52,712 nt of DNA, taken from IMG/VR virus record IMGVR_UViG_3300035698_010599, positions 1 through 52,712 of that record. One strand, written 5' to 3'. The position numbers and the translations under genes are program-made. The stretch's first letter is position 1. Each line of letters starts with the position of its first letter. The stretch is from a virus. The notes under the pieces are model-generated. The model was given only the letters and a program-made list of their open reading frames with translations, was not told where the DNA came from and ran no database searches. This document shows positions 45,258 through 52,712 of this stretch, one piece after another.

Positions 45258-46121
45258 ATGCCAAATAGTATTAGTTCAATAGATCAAAATTTTAATTATA
45301 ATAATGTTTTTTTTAGAATGTTACATATTTCATTAGCAAAAACATTAAATAGAAGGATAAGATGGATAAATTATTTCAGTGATGAAAAACGATGTATTAC
45401 AGTTCCAATGTATTTATCATTTGCTGGATCAGAAAGATTTTTATTAGATTCTTATTTAGATGATGTTGTAGGGGATAGAGTTGAATTAAATACAGATCAA
45501 ATCCCAAGAGGTATAATTACCCCCAATAGTATTGGGTCTGTTAGTGACGAATTTGCCAATCCAAATATTTATATACCAAAAAATACAAAAATCCACGAAA
45601 AATACACTAAAATAATAACAAAAGTATTTGCTATACCAATTAATATATCATATGATATCGAAATTAGAATTGATAGTGAAATAGATGCTTATAAATGCTC
45701 AGAAAAATTAATGGATTTATTTTTCAATTATAGATTTTTTAACATGGATTATTTTGGTATAAAAATAGATAATGTTTTAGAATTACCAGATGATAAAACA
45801 ATTCAATTACCAAGAGATAGTGATATTTCAATGGATAGTGAAAACACAAAAAGTATTACTTTTTCAATTAATGTAAAAAGTCATTACCCATCATGGAGAG
45901 TTGATACCGATGAAATAGAATGTGAAAATCAAGAATATGAAAACATAAAAAAATCTTATTGGGAATCATATATACATGATATTGATAAAATCGATGATAC
46001 CATACCAATTGATCCTGATTCAAGATCAATTGAAGATTTTGATAAAAAAGGAGATTTTGTGGAAGACAACCCTGAATATACTAAATTCGACTCACAATCA
46101 ACTGGAATAACATGGGGGTAA
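45258..46121 (+). CDS. Tail sheath stabiliser/completion protein gp15-like
   Basis: 287 residues, near T4 gp15 (272). The N-terminus NYNNVFFRMLHISLAKTLNR, then RIRWINYF and RCITVPMYLSFAGSERFL parallel T4 gp15 (FYNSSFRRYATLMGDLFSNI and IRVPITYASKEHFM). Later segments also match in order: PIPISYD-like IPINISYDIEIRI, and TKSITFSINVKSHYPSW, which corresponds to the WSLTFEVNGWMYPP region. In T4, gp15 forms the hexameric ring at the top of the tail that joins to the neck. It heads a plus-strand run of late genes. Confidence 0.78.
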   Translation: MPNSISSIDQNFNYNNVFFRMLHISLAKTLNRRIRWINYFSDEKRCITVPMYLSFAGSERFLLDSYLDDVVGDRVELNTDQIPRGIITPNSIGSVSDEFANPNIYIPKNTKIHEKYTKIITKVFAIPINISYDIEIRIDSEIDAYKCSEKLMDLFFNYRFFNMDYFGIKIDNVLELPDDKTIQLPRDSDISMDSENTKSITFSINVKSHYPSWRVDTDEIECENQEYENIKKSYWESYIHDIDKIDDTIPIDPDSRSIEDFDKKGDFVEDNPEYTKFDSQSTGITWG

Positions 46122-46210
46122 AATATCTACATTTCATTGAAAAGTAAATAACTATTTAAATTGGAAAAAAACCAATAATTGAATATTATATATAGATATG
46201 GATTGTGATG

Positions 46211-46252
46211 TTTTTTTTATTTTTATGCAACATTGCAATAAAAAAATAAAAT
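46211..46252. terminator. AT-rich hairpin, candidate terminator
   Basis: TTTTTTTTATTTTTATGCAA followed after two bases by TTGCAATAAAAAAATAAAA forms an imperfect long stem. It lies between the gp15-like gene and the next gene, close to the latter's start. It could terminate either strand. Pairing is mostly A-T, so stability is modest. Confidence 0.4.
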
Positions 46253-46259
46253 AAAAATT

Positions 46260-47549
46260 ATGAAAAATTTAAAATTAGAACTTTTCAATTTTAAACAAAA
46301 ATTGGGTTATGAACAAAGTGATATATCAACAATTGTTGAAAAAATATTAACTGGATATGATAATTATTCGGAAAAAGAAATCAAGAAGGTACTAAATGAG
46401 AAATTGATTAAATATGCATATGACACTGAAGTGAAAAATCTACTAGAAAAAGTTGATACAGAAATAGAATCTAATAGTCTTACTTATGAATTAAAAGATT
46501 TGTATAAACAAATAGAAAGACAAAATCAGGGAATGATATATAGACAACCCCTAAATACTGTTCTTGAAATTATCAATAAACCAGATGATGATTCAAAAAT
46601 GGAATCTATTCTAAATGAATTACAAATTTATGATTGGGTCCCTCAAATTAAAAAATTTATATTTGAATTGACTAAAAATCCGGTTGATAGACAAAACATG
46701 ATAAACTCTGGTAAAGGCGATAAATTATATACATTAGTAGAAAAATTAGATAATGGTAATTATATGGTGTTTGTTGCTGATAGATGGTTCATTTTAGATG
46801 AAAACAATATCGAACAAACTTTACTTGAAGATAATATCGATAATGATGATAGAATAAGAGAGTTAAGAATTATTGAACAAGCTATGACATTATCAGAATT
46901 CAAAGATGGTATATTTTATTTAAAAATTGATGAAAATTTAACAATTGGATTATCAACAAAAGATAAAGCTTTATTCGTGAATGATGAAAAATTAGATACG
47001 GAAACAACATTAGAAAATATTTTTAATTCACCAATTATACCATATCTTAAAAAAGATTATTTTTCTCTGTTGAATACATTAAAAGAAAATCTTAATAATA
47101 TTGTTGAACTTGATGTATCAATTAAAGTTAGTAACATATTAAATCCATTCCTAGAAGCTTATGTATTTAATTACAAAGATAAAATGTATCTTTATAATAA
47201 AGATATGAGAACAGGGTCTTCGTTTTATCAATATGAATCAGTAAACGAAATGATTAGGGATATTAAAAAAGAATTAGATTATGACTTATCTTCATTCTTA
47301 GAAAATAAATTATCTAAAGAAATGAAAAAATTAAGAGGATTAGAAGATAAAGAAAAAGTTTTAGAATCTAAAATTAAAGATGTTCAAGAATCTGTTGATG
47401 AATTGAAAAATGAACCAGAATTGTTAGAAAGTAACAAAGAATTGAAATTGACATTTGATAATCTTTTATTATACAAACATCAATTAACTAATAAATTAAA
47501 TGGATATAAAGATAAAAAAACTCAATATCGTAAATCTACATTTAATTAA
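46260..47549 (+). CDS. Hypothetical protein with C-terminal coiled coil, likely virion-associated
   Basis: 429 residues, start MKNLKLELFNFKQKLGYEQ. Mixed alpha/beta centre (LDNGNYMVFVADRWFILDEN) and a charged C-terminal coiled coil (LSKEMKKLRGLEDKEKVLES, KIKDVQESVDELKNEPELLE). It lies in the late block between gp15 and the sigma factor gene and is followed by a strong hairpin. Long coiled coils are common in prohead core proteins, but no family is recognised. Confidence 0.62.
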   Translation: MKNLKLELFNFKQKLGYEQSDISTIVEKILTGYDNYSEKEIKKVLNEKLIKYAYDTEVKNLLEKVDTEIESNSLTYELKDLYKQIERQNQGMIYRQPLNTVLEIINKPDDDSKMESILNELQIYDWVPQIKKFIFELTKNPVDRQNMINSGKGDKLYTLVEKLDNGNYMVFVADRWFILDENNIEQTLLEDNIDNDDRIRELRIIEQAMTLSEFKDGIFYLKIDENLTIGLSTKDKALFVNDEKLDTETTLENIFNSPIIPYLKKDYFSLLNTLKENLNNIVELDVSIKVSNILNPFLEAYVFNYKDKMYLYNKDMRTGSSFYQYESVNEMIRDIKKELDYDLSSFLENKLSKEMKKLRGLEDKEKVLESKIKDVQESVDELKNEPELLESNKELKLTFDNLLLYKHQLTNKLNGYKDKKTQYRKSTFN

Positions 47550-47561
47550 AATTTATAAAAT

Positions 47562-47602
47562 AATAAAATGGATTATTTGAATAACAGATAATCCATTTTA
47601 TT
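47562..47602 (+). terminator. Intrinsic terminator hairpin
   Basis: AATAAAATGGATTAT (47562-47576) pairs with ATAATCCATTTTATT (47588-47602), a perfect 15-bp stem with an 11-nt loop and trailing T's, 13 bp after the stop of the 46260 gene. Confidence 0.7.
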
Positions 47603-47669
47603 TACCCTGAAAGTTATTGTTAACAAATGGCAAACCAACAAATATTTTACTAAAAATAAAAAAAGATTT

Positions 47670-48050
47670 ATGAAAAAATATAATGAATTTATTAATGAAA
47701 GATTTTTTAAAAAAAGAGTTACACCAGAATCAATTATCGATGAACCGATTGACACCATAACAGAAGAAGATGATACATCTACAGATTTCGTTTACTTATT
47801 AAAAAAAGTATATGATAATAATGAATTATATTTAACTAATATATATAGAGATTATGGTGCAGTATTTCAAATACCTTATTCAGATGGTAAAAAAAGAGAA
47901 ATAAGAATTAGATGGGATAGTGATGAAATAATCGTAAGCGACGGACCACGAAATCTTTTTCAAGGTAGAACAGATGATGATAAATATAAAGAAATAGTTA
48001 TTTTTTATGTAGAAAAATTAAAAAATACCGAATTTGATTTATCTAATTAG
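47670..48050 (+). CDS. Hypothetical protein with capsid-targeting-like tag
   Basis: 126 residues. MKKYNEFINE is almost the T4 capsid-targeting sequence MKTYQEFIAE: same length, Tyr, Phe, Ile and Glu in register, and INE as a possible prohead-protease site. An acidic spacer (EPIDTITEEDDTSTD) and a small beta-rich domain (AVFQIPYSDGKKREIRIRWD) follow. No family is recognised. Probably an internal head protein. Its end overlaps the convergent 48047 gene by 4 bp. Confidence 0.65.
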   Translation: MKKYNEFINERFFKKRVTPESIIDEPIDTITEEDDTSTDFVYLLKKVYDNNELYLTNIYRDYGAVFQIPYSDGKKREIRIRWDSDEIIVSDGPRNLFQGRTDDDKYKEIVIFYVEKLKNTEFDLSN

Positions 48051-48502
48051 TGAGTTAATTGTGATTTATATCTAAAGAATACTCTATAATAACCGTTATA
48101 TAAATCAAATTCATTAGCACCATAATCAAAGAATATTCTTCTTAATTCTGAATACAAACCGGGATCTTGTAATAGGATTTCTTTTTTCTCTTTAATATTA
48201 AAATATAGTGTATGAGCATAAAATTCTGGTTCACTATCAGCCATATTTCTCATTTTTATATCAGTTATTAGTAAATTGTAAGCGTTAAATTCATTTATGA
48301 GTTTATCTTTAATATTACTTAAAAATTTTATTCCATCATATTTAAATTTATTACCCGCAAATACATTTCCTCTATTTATAAAGTCATCAATATCTACAAT
48401 AATTTTTTCATCAAACATTCTAGCAGATGGCATATATTGTATTATTGTTTCTGTATCATACTTATCATATTCTAATAAAAAGTTTTTAAATTTTTTAATC
48501 AT
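48047..48502 (-). CDS. Hypothetical protein with capsid-targeting-like tag
   Basis: 151 residues. The leader MIKKFKNFLLE fits [YF]-x-[EN]-F-[IL]-x-E, with LLE as the possible cut site, followed by YDKYDTETIIQYMPSARM and an alpha/beta body (FRYKSQLTH end). It is read opposite to the surrounding late genes. No family is recognised. Virion packaging is inferred from the leader only. Confidence 0.62.
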   Translation of the reverse strand: MIKKFKNFLLEYDKYDTETIIQYMPSARMFDEKIIVDIDDFINRGNVFAGNKFKYDGIKFLSNIKDKLINEFNAYNLLITDIKMRNMADSEPEFYAHTLYFNIKEKKEILLQDPGLYSELRRIFFDYGANEFDLYNGYYRVFFRYKSQLTH

Positions 48503-48797
48503 TTTATTTTTATATTTTTTTATTATATATTAAAATAAATTTTTACATTTTAGATTTGTAATTCTATTTCATTAATTTTTTGACACATTATTATAAATAA
48601 AAAAAATCAAATATCAAATAAAATTAATATAAAATTTTTGAAAAATTGTATGAATTTAGAATTTATTTTAAAACAAAACTTTAATTTAATTTAATTATAT
48701 ATAATATAATGTTTTATTAAGCATTTTAATTTCATTGTAAGCCATATTTCACAATATACAAATATATAAAAAATATAAATAAAAAAAAAATATAAAT
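48503..48797. other. Intergenic region upstream of the late sigma gene
   Basis: About 295 bp, extremely AT-rich, without a credible gene. It must carry the promoters of the divergent 48047 gene and the sigma factor gene. TATAAATA occurs at 48774-48781, 17 bp before the sigma start. The string TTAAGCATTTT (48717-48727) also appears as TTAAGCATTTT at 52414-52424 in the right-hand repeat region. Confidence 0.4.
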
Positions 48798-49172
48798 ATG
48801 GCAAAATATTTAGAGGACACTGATCTTTATTATGAGATAGTTTTATCGAAGGGAAAAGGAAAACTAACAAAAAATGCTGAAGATATGTTAATATTAATAG
48901 GTAATAATATAATTAGAAAAAAGGAAAAATATTACAAAAATCAAGATGATAGAAATGATTGTCTTCATCAAGGATTATTACTATTATTTCAAAATTGGAA
49001 AAATTTTAACGAAAAAAGATATAAGAATGCTTTACCATACTTTTCCGAAATTTTTAAAAGAGCAATGGCGGGTGGATTAAAAGAAATATATAATATAAAA
49101 ACAAATAAAGAAAAGGTAATTATGATAAGTCTAGATTCGAGTAATGATGGGCAGGGGTTACATAATATATAA
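48798..49172 (+). CDS. T4 gp55-like late-transcription sigma factor
   Basis: 124 residues, shorter than T4 gp55 (185). The core DRNDCLHQGLLLLFQNWKNF, then NEKRYKNALPYFSEIFKRAM corresponds to sigma region 2 as in gp55 ([40 protein letters not shown]). The following GGLKEIYNIKTNKEKVIMIS resembles the KKERKE segment. It would direct host RNA polymerase to late promoters. The C-terminal sliding-clamp-binding tail of T4 gp55 (acidic/aromatic) is not seen: the protein ends SSNDGQGLHNI. Confidence 0.75.
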   Translation: MAKYLEDTDLYYEIVLSKGKGKLTKNAEDMLILIGNNIIRKKEKYYKNQDDRNDCLHQGLLLLFQNWKNFNEKRYKNALPYFSEIFKRAMAGGLKEIYNIKTNKEKVIMISLDSSNDGQGLHNI

Positions 49173-49187
49173 AAACAAAAACATATT

Positions 49188-49688
49188 TTGAGTAAACACA
49201 GACCAAATATGCCAGGAAAATGGTATTCTGGACAATATATTCCTCAAAACCCAGATAAATATTCGGGGGATGTTAGTGATATCATTTATCGTTCTAAATG
49301 GGAATATAATTTTTGTTATTATTGTGATAATGAGAATAAAATAAAAAAGTGGGCATGTGAAAATATTAAAATACCGTATAGTGTTATGACAAATGGTAGA
49401 CATTCAATTAAAAATTATATACCTGATTTTTGGATAAAAATAGAGAAATCTGATGGGGAATCTGAAGAATTGATTATAGAAATAAAACCCCAAAAAGAAT
49501 TGGAAGAACCAATTGAACCAAAAAAACACACGGTTAAATCTCTTGAAAATTATGAATATAGTCTAAAAACGTATATTAAAAATTTGAATAAATGGGATGC
49601 TGCTGAAAAATATTGCAAAAAAAGAGGGATAAGTTTTTGTGTACTCACTGAAAAATATTTTGAAGATAAACAAATAAAATTATTTTAA
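49188..49688 (+). CDS. Head completion protein gp4-like (nuclease fold)
   Basis: 166 residues using TTG 49188 as start (TTG AGT AAA CAC AGA); a stop lies just upstream in frame, so the only later alternative is ATG 49209. Conserved gp4 features: GKWYSGQYIPQNPDKYSGD, then IIYRSKWEYNFCYYCD, IKIPYSVM, IPDFWI (catalytic-type Asp) and LIIEIKPQKE (ExK), and WDAAEKYCKKRGISFCVLTE. This is a PD-(D/E)xK-like fold. In T4, gp4 finishes DNA-filled heads before neck attachment. It follows the sigma gene and precedes the portal gene by one gene. Confidence 0.85.
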   Translation: MSKHRPNMPGKWYSGQYIPQNPDKYSGDVSDIIYRSKWEYNFCYYCDNENKIKKWACENIKIPYSVMTNGRHSIKNYIPDFWIKIEKSDGESEELIIEIKPQKELEEPIEPKKHTVKSLENYEYSLKTYIKNLNKWDAAEKYCKKRGISFCVLTEKYFEDKQIKLF

Positions 49689-49692
49689 AAAA

Positions 49693-50403
49693 ATGGGTGA
49701 TTTTAAAGATTTTTGTGGAGAATTATTTGGAACATATAATAATAATCTAAGAAAAATAACAACAGATTCGACTGAAAGAATTTTTTATTTAATGAAAAAT
49801 CCTAATTATGAAATATTTTTTTCTAAAAAAATAATAATTGGTAATTTTTATATTATAAAATATAATTATAATGGAAATAAAATATGGTGTCCTATATTTG
49901 TTATAGACGATAGATATAAACCCGATATTCAAAAACGAATAATATATGCTATAAATATTGATTATTTACCATATACATATAGAATATTGTTTTTTGATAT
50001 TTTATTTAATTCATTTGAAAAAATTGTAGAATTTAATATCAACAATCCAAAAAATGAAAGACCATTTAAAATTAATTTCGAATTAATTTATGGGTTATTA
50101 AAAAGGAACGGTGGGTATAATTATTCTATAACCGCTTTTGATTATTTGAAAATTGACAAATTGTTTTTTGTATCCACATCTTTTGTTAATAGATTATTGT
50201 TTATTAATACAAAAATAGTAAATATAAAAAACATGAAATCCCATTCATTAATTACTTCAGATAAAAATATAAAAAATAAATTAAATGATCTTATAGATTT
50301 ATTTGAAAAAATCAATGAAGATTTAGATGCAAATGATCAACGAACGTATTATATGAAATTAAAAAATTTGGAAAAGAAATATAAACTTTATAACAACGAT
50401 TAA
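49693..50403 (+). CDS. Hypothetical late protein
   Basis: 236 residues. A recognisable core IIIGNFYIIKYNYNGNKIWC, then PIFVIDDRYK and IIYAINIDYLPYTYRILFFD suggests a conserved phage protein, but I cannot name its family. The C-terminus is helical (LEKKYKLYNND). It sits 4 bp after gp4 and 35 bp before the portal, thus in the head-assembly operon. Confidence 0.6.
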   Translation: MGDFKDFCGELFGTYNNNLRKITTDSTERIFYLMKNPNYEIFFSKKIIIGNFYIIKYNYNGNKIWCPIFVIDDRYKPDIQKRIIYAINIDYLPYTYRILFFDILFNSFEKIVEFNINNPKNERPFKINFELIYGLLKRNGGYNYSITAFDYLKIDKLFFVSTSFVNRLLFINTKIVNIKNMKSHSLITSDKNIKNKLNDLIDLFEKINEDLDANDQRTYYMKLKNLEKKYKLYNND

Positions 50404-50438
50404 TTTTTAATATATACTAAAAAATAAAATATAAATAA

Positions 50439-52202
50439 ATGGCAACATATAGTAAATTTGGAAACAACCAAAGCACTAATATAGGTGGGAATAATCCAAC
50501 ATTTTATAATAGAATATTAAGAAATTTATCAAAATATGGTATGTCGTGGGATGATGAAAGAATCACAAATACCTATTCAATGGGACCAAGTGAAGATACT
50601 AATGATTTAATATATGAACCAGGTACTAACATGTATGATATTTTTACTAAAAAAGTAATTTCTAGAATATTAGAACAAAAATCGGTGGCTTACTTAGATC
50701 GAACATATTTTGATAAAAGAAAAATTCTTCGTCAATATTCTATAAAGGATGAAATAAAAGAATATTTGACTCAGGTATCAGATGAAACTATTATGTTTAA
50801 TGATGATAATAAGTTCTGTGATATTAGAAATTTACCAGATAATTTCAATAAAGAAGTAAAGCAAAAATACAGAGACGTTTTCGACAAACTTATGAATAAT
50901 TTTAGATTATTTGATGGTACTACAGCTTGGAGTTATTTTAAAAATTTACTAATTGATGGTTATATAGCATTCGAAATAGTTTATGATAAAAAACAAAAAA
51001 ATATAATTGATTTATCCCCAATAGATCCTATAACATTAGTTGTTGCAACAGATCCTGGCACAAATACAATAATATGGATTCAACATCCAGATAATCCCCA
51101 ATTGAGACAAATTTTATTAGATTCTCAAATTATTTATATTTCATATTCTAATAATAATGAATATTTTGAAACTAGTTATGTAGAGAATTTAATTAGACCT
51201 TATAATCAATTAAAAATGTTAGAACAAACAAAAATTCTTTATAATATAAATCAAGCATCTATTTATAAAAAATTTGTAATCCCAACCAACGGTTTAACCA
51301 GACAACAAGCAGAACAACAAATAACCCAATTAATGTCTGAATACCATGAAGATGTCCAATGGGATGATCAAATGGGAACTGTTAGTATAAATGGGAGTCA
51401 AAATGTCCCTCATAGTAAAGATTATTGGTTTCCGTCATCGGCTGATGGAACACCAGATGTTTCAATTGAAACACCAACTGGAATTGATTTAAACGAAGAT
51501 ATGATGTTAGCTTGGTTTTATAAAAAATTAAAACGAGCAACAAAGATACCATTTAATAGACTTGATGAAGATAGTGGAGGTGGTAATATTTATAATGATA
51601 CATCAGATATCACAAGAGACGAAATTAAATATAAGAATTTTATTGATAGATTAAAAACCATTTTTAAAGAATTAATAATAAAACCATTAAGAATACAAAT
51701 GATTTTAGAATTTCCGGAACTTAAAAATGATTATTTTTTTAATACATCGATAAGTGTTGATTTTAATTCTAATGAATTATTTGAAGAATGGAAATATTTA
51801 AATAATTTATCAAAGAGATCGGAAATCGCATCTACTATAAATAGTAATCTAGCTGATAGTGAAGGAAATCCATTTTTTGATATTGAATGGATTGTAAGAA
51901 ATATCATGAAATTAACAGATGAAGAAATAGAAGAAAATAAAAAATATAAATTACAAAGAAAAAACCAACCTGGGGAAGGAGTAGAATCACCTCCATCTGA
52001 AGGTGGTGGATTCAGTGGAGACAACTTCGGTGGTGGAGATTTCGGTGGTGATACCGGTGGTGGAGACTTTGGTGGTGAAGATATCGGTGGTGACGCTGGT
52101 GGAGACTTTGGTGGCGGTGGAGGTGGTGATACTGGTGGGGACTTTGGTGGCGGTGACTCTGGTGGTGAAGTCCCTGGTGGAGGACAACAATCACAATTTT
52201 AA
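50439..52202 (+). CDS. Portal vertex protein gp20-like, with Gly-rich C-terminal extension
   Basis: 587 residues (T4 gp20: 524). Matches T4 gp20 through the body: WSYFKNLLIDGYIAFEIVYD, TKILYNINQASIYKKFVIPT, RQQAEQQITQLMSEY, KDYWFPSS, then KRATKIPFNRLDEDSGGGNI and YNDTSDITRDEIKYKNFIDR, the conserved stem/clip region, and LTDEEIEEN at the end of the family domain. A tail of about 75 residues rich in GGDFGGG units follows, ending GGGQQSQF; T4 gp20 has nothing like it. The portal is the 12-mer through which DNA is packaged and ejected and it nucleates prohead assembly. Confidence 0.92.
   Translation: MATYSKFGNNQSTNIGGNNPTFYNRILRNLSKYGMSWDDERITNTYSMGPSEDTNDLIYEPGTNMYDIFTKKVISRILEQKSVAYLDRTYFDKRKILRQYSIKDEIKEYLTQVSDETIMFNDDNKFCDIRNLPDNFNKEVKQKYRDVFDKLMNNFRLFDGTTAWSYFKNLLIDGYIAFEIVYDKKQKNIIDLSPIDPITLVVATDPGTNTIIWIQHPDNPQLRQILLDSQIIYISYSNNNEYFETSYVENLIRPYNQLKMLEQTKILYNINQASIYKKFVIPTNGLTRQQAEQQITQLMSEYHEDVQWDDQMGTVSINGSQNVPHSKDYWFPSSADGTPDVSIETPTGIDLNEDMMLAWFYKKLKRATKIPFNRLDEDSGGGNIYNDTSDITRDEIKYKNFIDRLKTIFKELIIKPLRIQMILEFPELKNDYFFNTSISVDFNSNELFEEWKYLNNLSKRSEIASTINSNLADSEGNPFFDIEWIVRNIMKLTDEEIEENKKYKLQRKNQPGEGVESPPSEGGGFSGDNFGGGDFGGDTGGGDFGGEDIGGDAGGDFGGGGGGDTGGDFGGGDSGGEVPGGGQQSQF
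51970..52190 (+). repeat. Gly-rich repeat tract in the portal gene
   Basis: The DNA consists of GGTGGTGA/GGTGGAGA-type units encoding GGDFGGG and GGDTGG. It is clearly more G-rich than the rest of the window. Slippage between units should make tail length variable among relatives. Confidence 0.7.
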
Positions 52203-52342
52203 TATGATAATTTTGAATTAAAATTTTGATATTATAGATTCGGGTAAATTTTTAAAATAAAAAGAATCATAGTATTTAAATGGTGATTTTTTAATACCAT
52301 GAATAGAGAGTTCGTGATTATCATATATTTTTATATATATCT
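52203..52342. other. Right-hand non-coding stretch
   Basis: No plus-strand gene is seen between the portal stop and the window end (510 bp). On the minus strand the body of a broken small gene (52218-52393) lies here. No late gene start (such as a prohead protease) is visible within the window. Confidence 0.4.
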
Positions 52343-52393
52343 GTCAAAGAAAACTACGACATCTTTAGTGTCGTAGATGAATTTGACTTTCAT
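52218..52393 (-). pseudogene. Possible frameshifted small gene starting in the duplicated element
   Basis: On the minus strand ATG 52393 gives MKVKFIYDTKDVVVFFD and then stops at RYI. A -1 shift after GAC continues as QIYIKIYDNHELSIHGIKKS, PFKYYDSFYFKNLPES, IISKF to a stop at 52218, with good protein-like composition. Either a decayed gene or a frameshifted one. The first 17 codons and 27 bp of leader are those duplicated at 52600-52677. Confidence 0.35.
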
Positions 52394-52420
52394 TATTTAA
52401 TATATAGATATAATTAAGCA
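52343..52420. repeat. 78-bp duplicated element with hairpin, copy 1
   Basis: Identical over 78 bp to 52600-52677. It contains the stem CTACGACA/TGTCGTAG around a 7-nt loop, and an outer stem GTCAAA/TTTGAC, so it can form a two-part hairpin on either strand. It could be a small structured RNA, a regulatory hairpin, or the duplicated 5' end of a minus-strand gene. Confidence 0.8.
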
Positions 52421-52599
52421 TTTTTCATTGATAAATTCTATATATTTTTTCAATTTTAATTAAAATTTTTATTTATATATAATTTTTATTATGTGAAAAT
52501 ATTTTAGATTTTTATCCAATATTATTTTTTACTCATTGACACCCTTTTCATTGGAATAATTTATCAATTTTAATGTTGTATTAATATTTATATAGATCC

Positions 52600-52677
52600 G
52601 TCAAAGAAAACTACGACATCTTTAGTGTCGTAGATGAATTTGACTTTCATTATTTAATATATAGATATAATTAAGCA
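52600..52677. repeat. 78-bp duplicated element with hairpin, copy 2
   Basis: Exact copy of 52343-52420, 257 bp away. Flanks differ (GGATC against AGATA-type sequence on the minus strand), so the duplication is limited to this segment. Read on the minus strand it again starts MKVKFIYDTKDVVVFFD and stops after GSI. Confidence 0.8.
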
Positions 52678-52712
52678 TAAAGTTTAATTATTTAAAGATA
52701 TGACTAAAATAA

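Noticed and set aside
50430-50437. TATAAATA immediately before the portal start as a late promoter
   Set aside because: Only one base separates it from the ATG, leaving no room for a transcript leader. If A and T are each near 39 percent, about 28 such octamers per strand are expected by chance in the window.
1-52712. tRNA genes
   Set aside because: I looked for cloverleaf-like GC-richer segments and GTTCRA-type T-loops by eye and found none I could support; a tRNAscan run would be decisive.

Overview
The window is part of the genome of a very AT-rich tailed phage with T4-type (contractile-tail) morphogenesis genes, probably a large or 'jumbo' phage. The strongest evidence is a T4-like late block: baseplate wedge gp6 (39048-40877), tail sheath stabiliser gp15 (45258-46121), a small gp55-type late sigma factor (48798-49172), head-completion nuclease-fold protein gp4 (49188-49688) and portal gp20 (50439-52202). 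No Shine-Dalgarno sequences are evident; starts sit in A-rich runs of the type AAATAAAAATG, and at least one upstream region (34530-34561) matches the Bacteroidota promoter TTTG-N20-TAnnTTTG. A Bacteroidota host is therefore a reasonable inference, not a demonstrated fact.

Region 1 (1-16962) is dominated by 16 paralogous leucine-rich-repeat (LRR) genes plus decayed copies. They share a repeat of about 21 residues (63 bp) with consensus LxxLxCxxNQLTELDVSKNIN and a conserved N-cap (FLxWLKxxYPDExxWKDI ... LTDLIGIEKLINL). Three head types occur. Group A (seven genes, 1-4586) starts with MKYIKEYNEYVDPFNEEDW. Group B (six genes, 7838-11828) keeps DPFNEEDW, has other short leaders and ends in a basic tail. 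Group C (three genes, 13669-16962) carries a different head domain of about 180 residues. Between these groups lie small unknown genes, a full-length DnaJ (6363-7505), a LAGLIDADG homing endonuclease (11937-12917) and a calcineurin-like phosphoesterase (13003-13623).

Region 2 (16976-30600) is an accessory and metabolic region: a TibC-like heptosyltransferase, a second GT-B and a GT2 glycosyltransferase, a Vsr-fold homing endonuclease, a probable ADP-ribosyltransferase-NUDIX fusion, a DNA methyltransferase next to S-adenosylmethionine synthetase (metK), thymidylate synthase (thyA), and a broken small-heat-shock gene. A non-coding block of degenerate tandem repeats lies at about 17481-17810.

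Region 3 (30653-34404) holds a large type IIG-like restriction/methyltransferase protein and a GIY-YIG homing endonuclease preceded by an overlapping ribbon-helix-helix gene. Region 4 (34530-52202) is the structural and late block, interrupted by two opposite-strand glycosyltransferase genes (42013-45149), one of which ends in a truncated copy of the heptosyltransferase. The right end (52203-52712) holds a 78-bp sequence duplicated exactly.

A unifying theme is a short N-terminal tag of the form [YF]-x-[EN]-F-[IL]-x-E on several unrelated proteins (20734-21084, 47670-48050, 48047-48502, with looser versions at 19949-20737, 24033-25325 and 40909-41286). It resembles the T4 capsid-targeting sequence of internal head proteins (MKTYQEFIAE). 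The group A LRR leader MKYIKEYNEY is a looser relative. The most interesting hypothesis from this window is that the phage carries a diversifying repertoire of LRR binding proteins, some packaged in the head and delivered with the DNA. That is inference from sequence pattern only.
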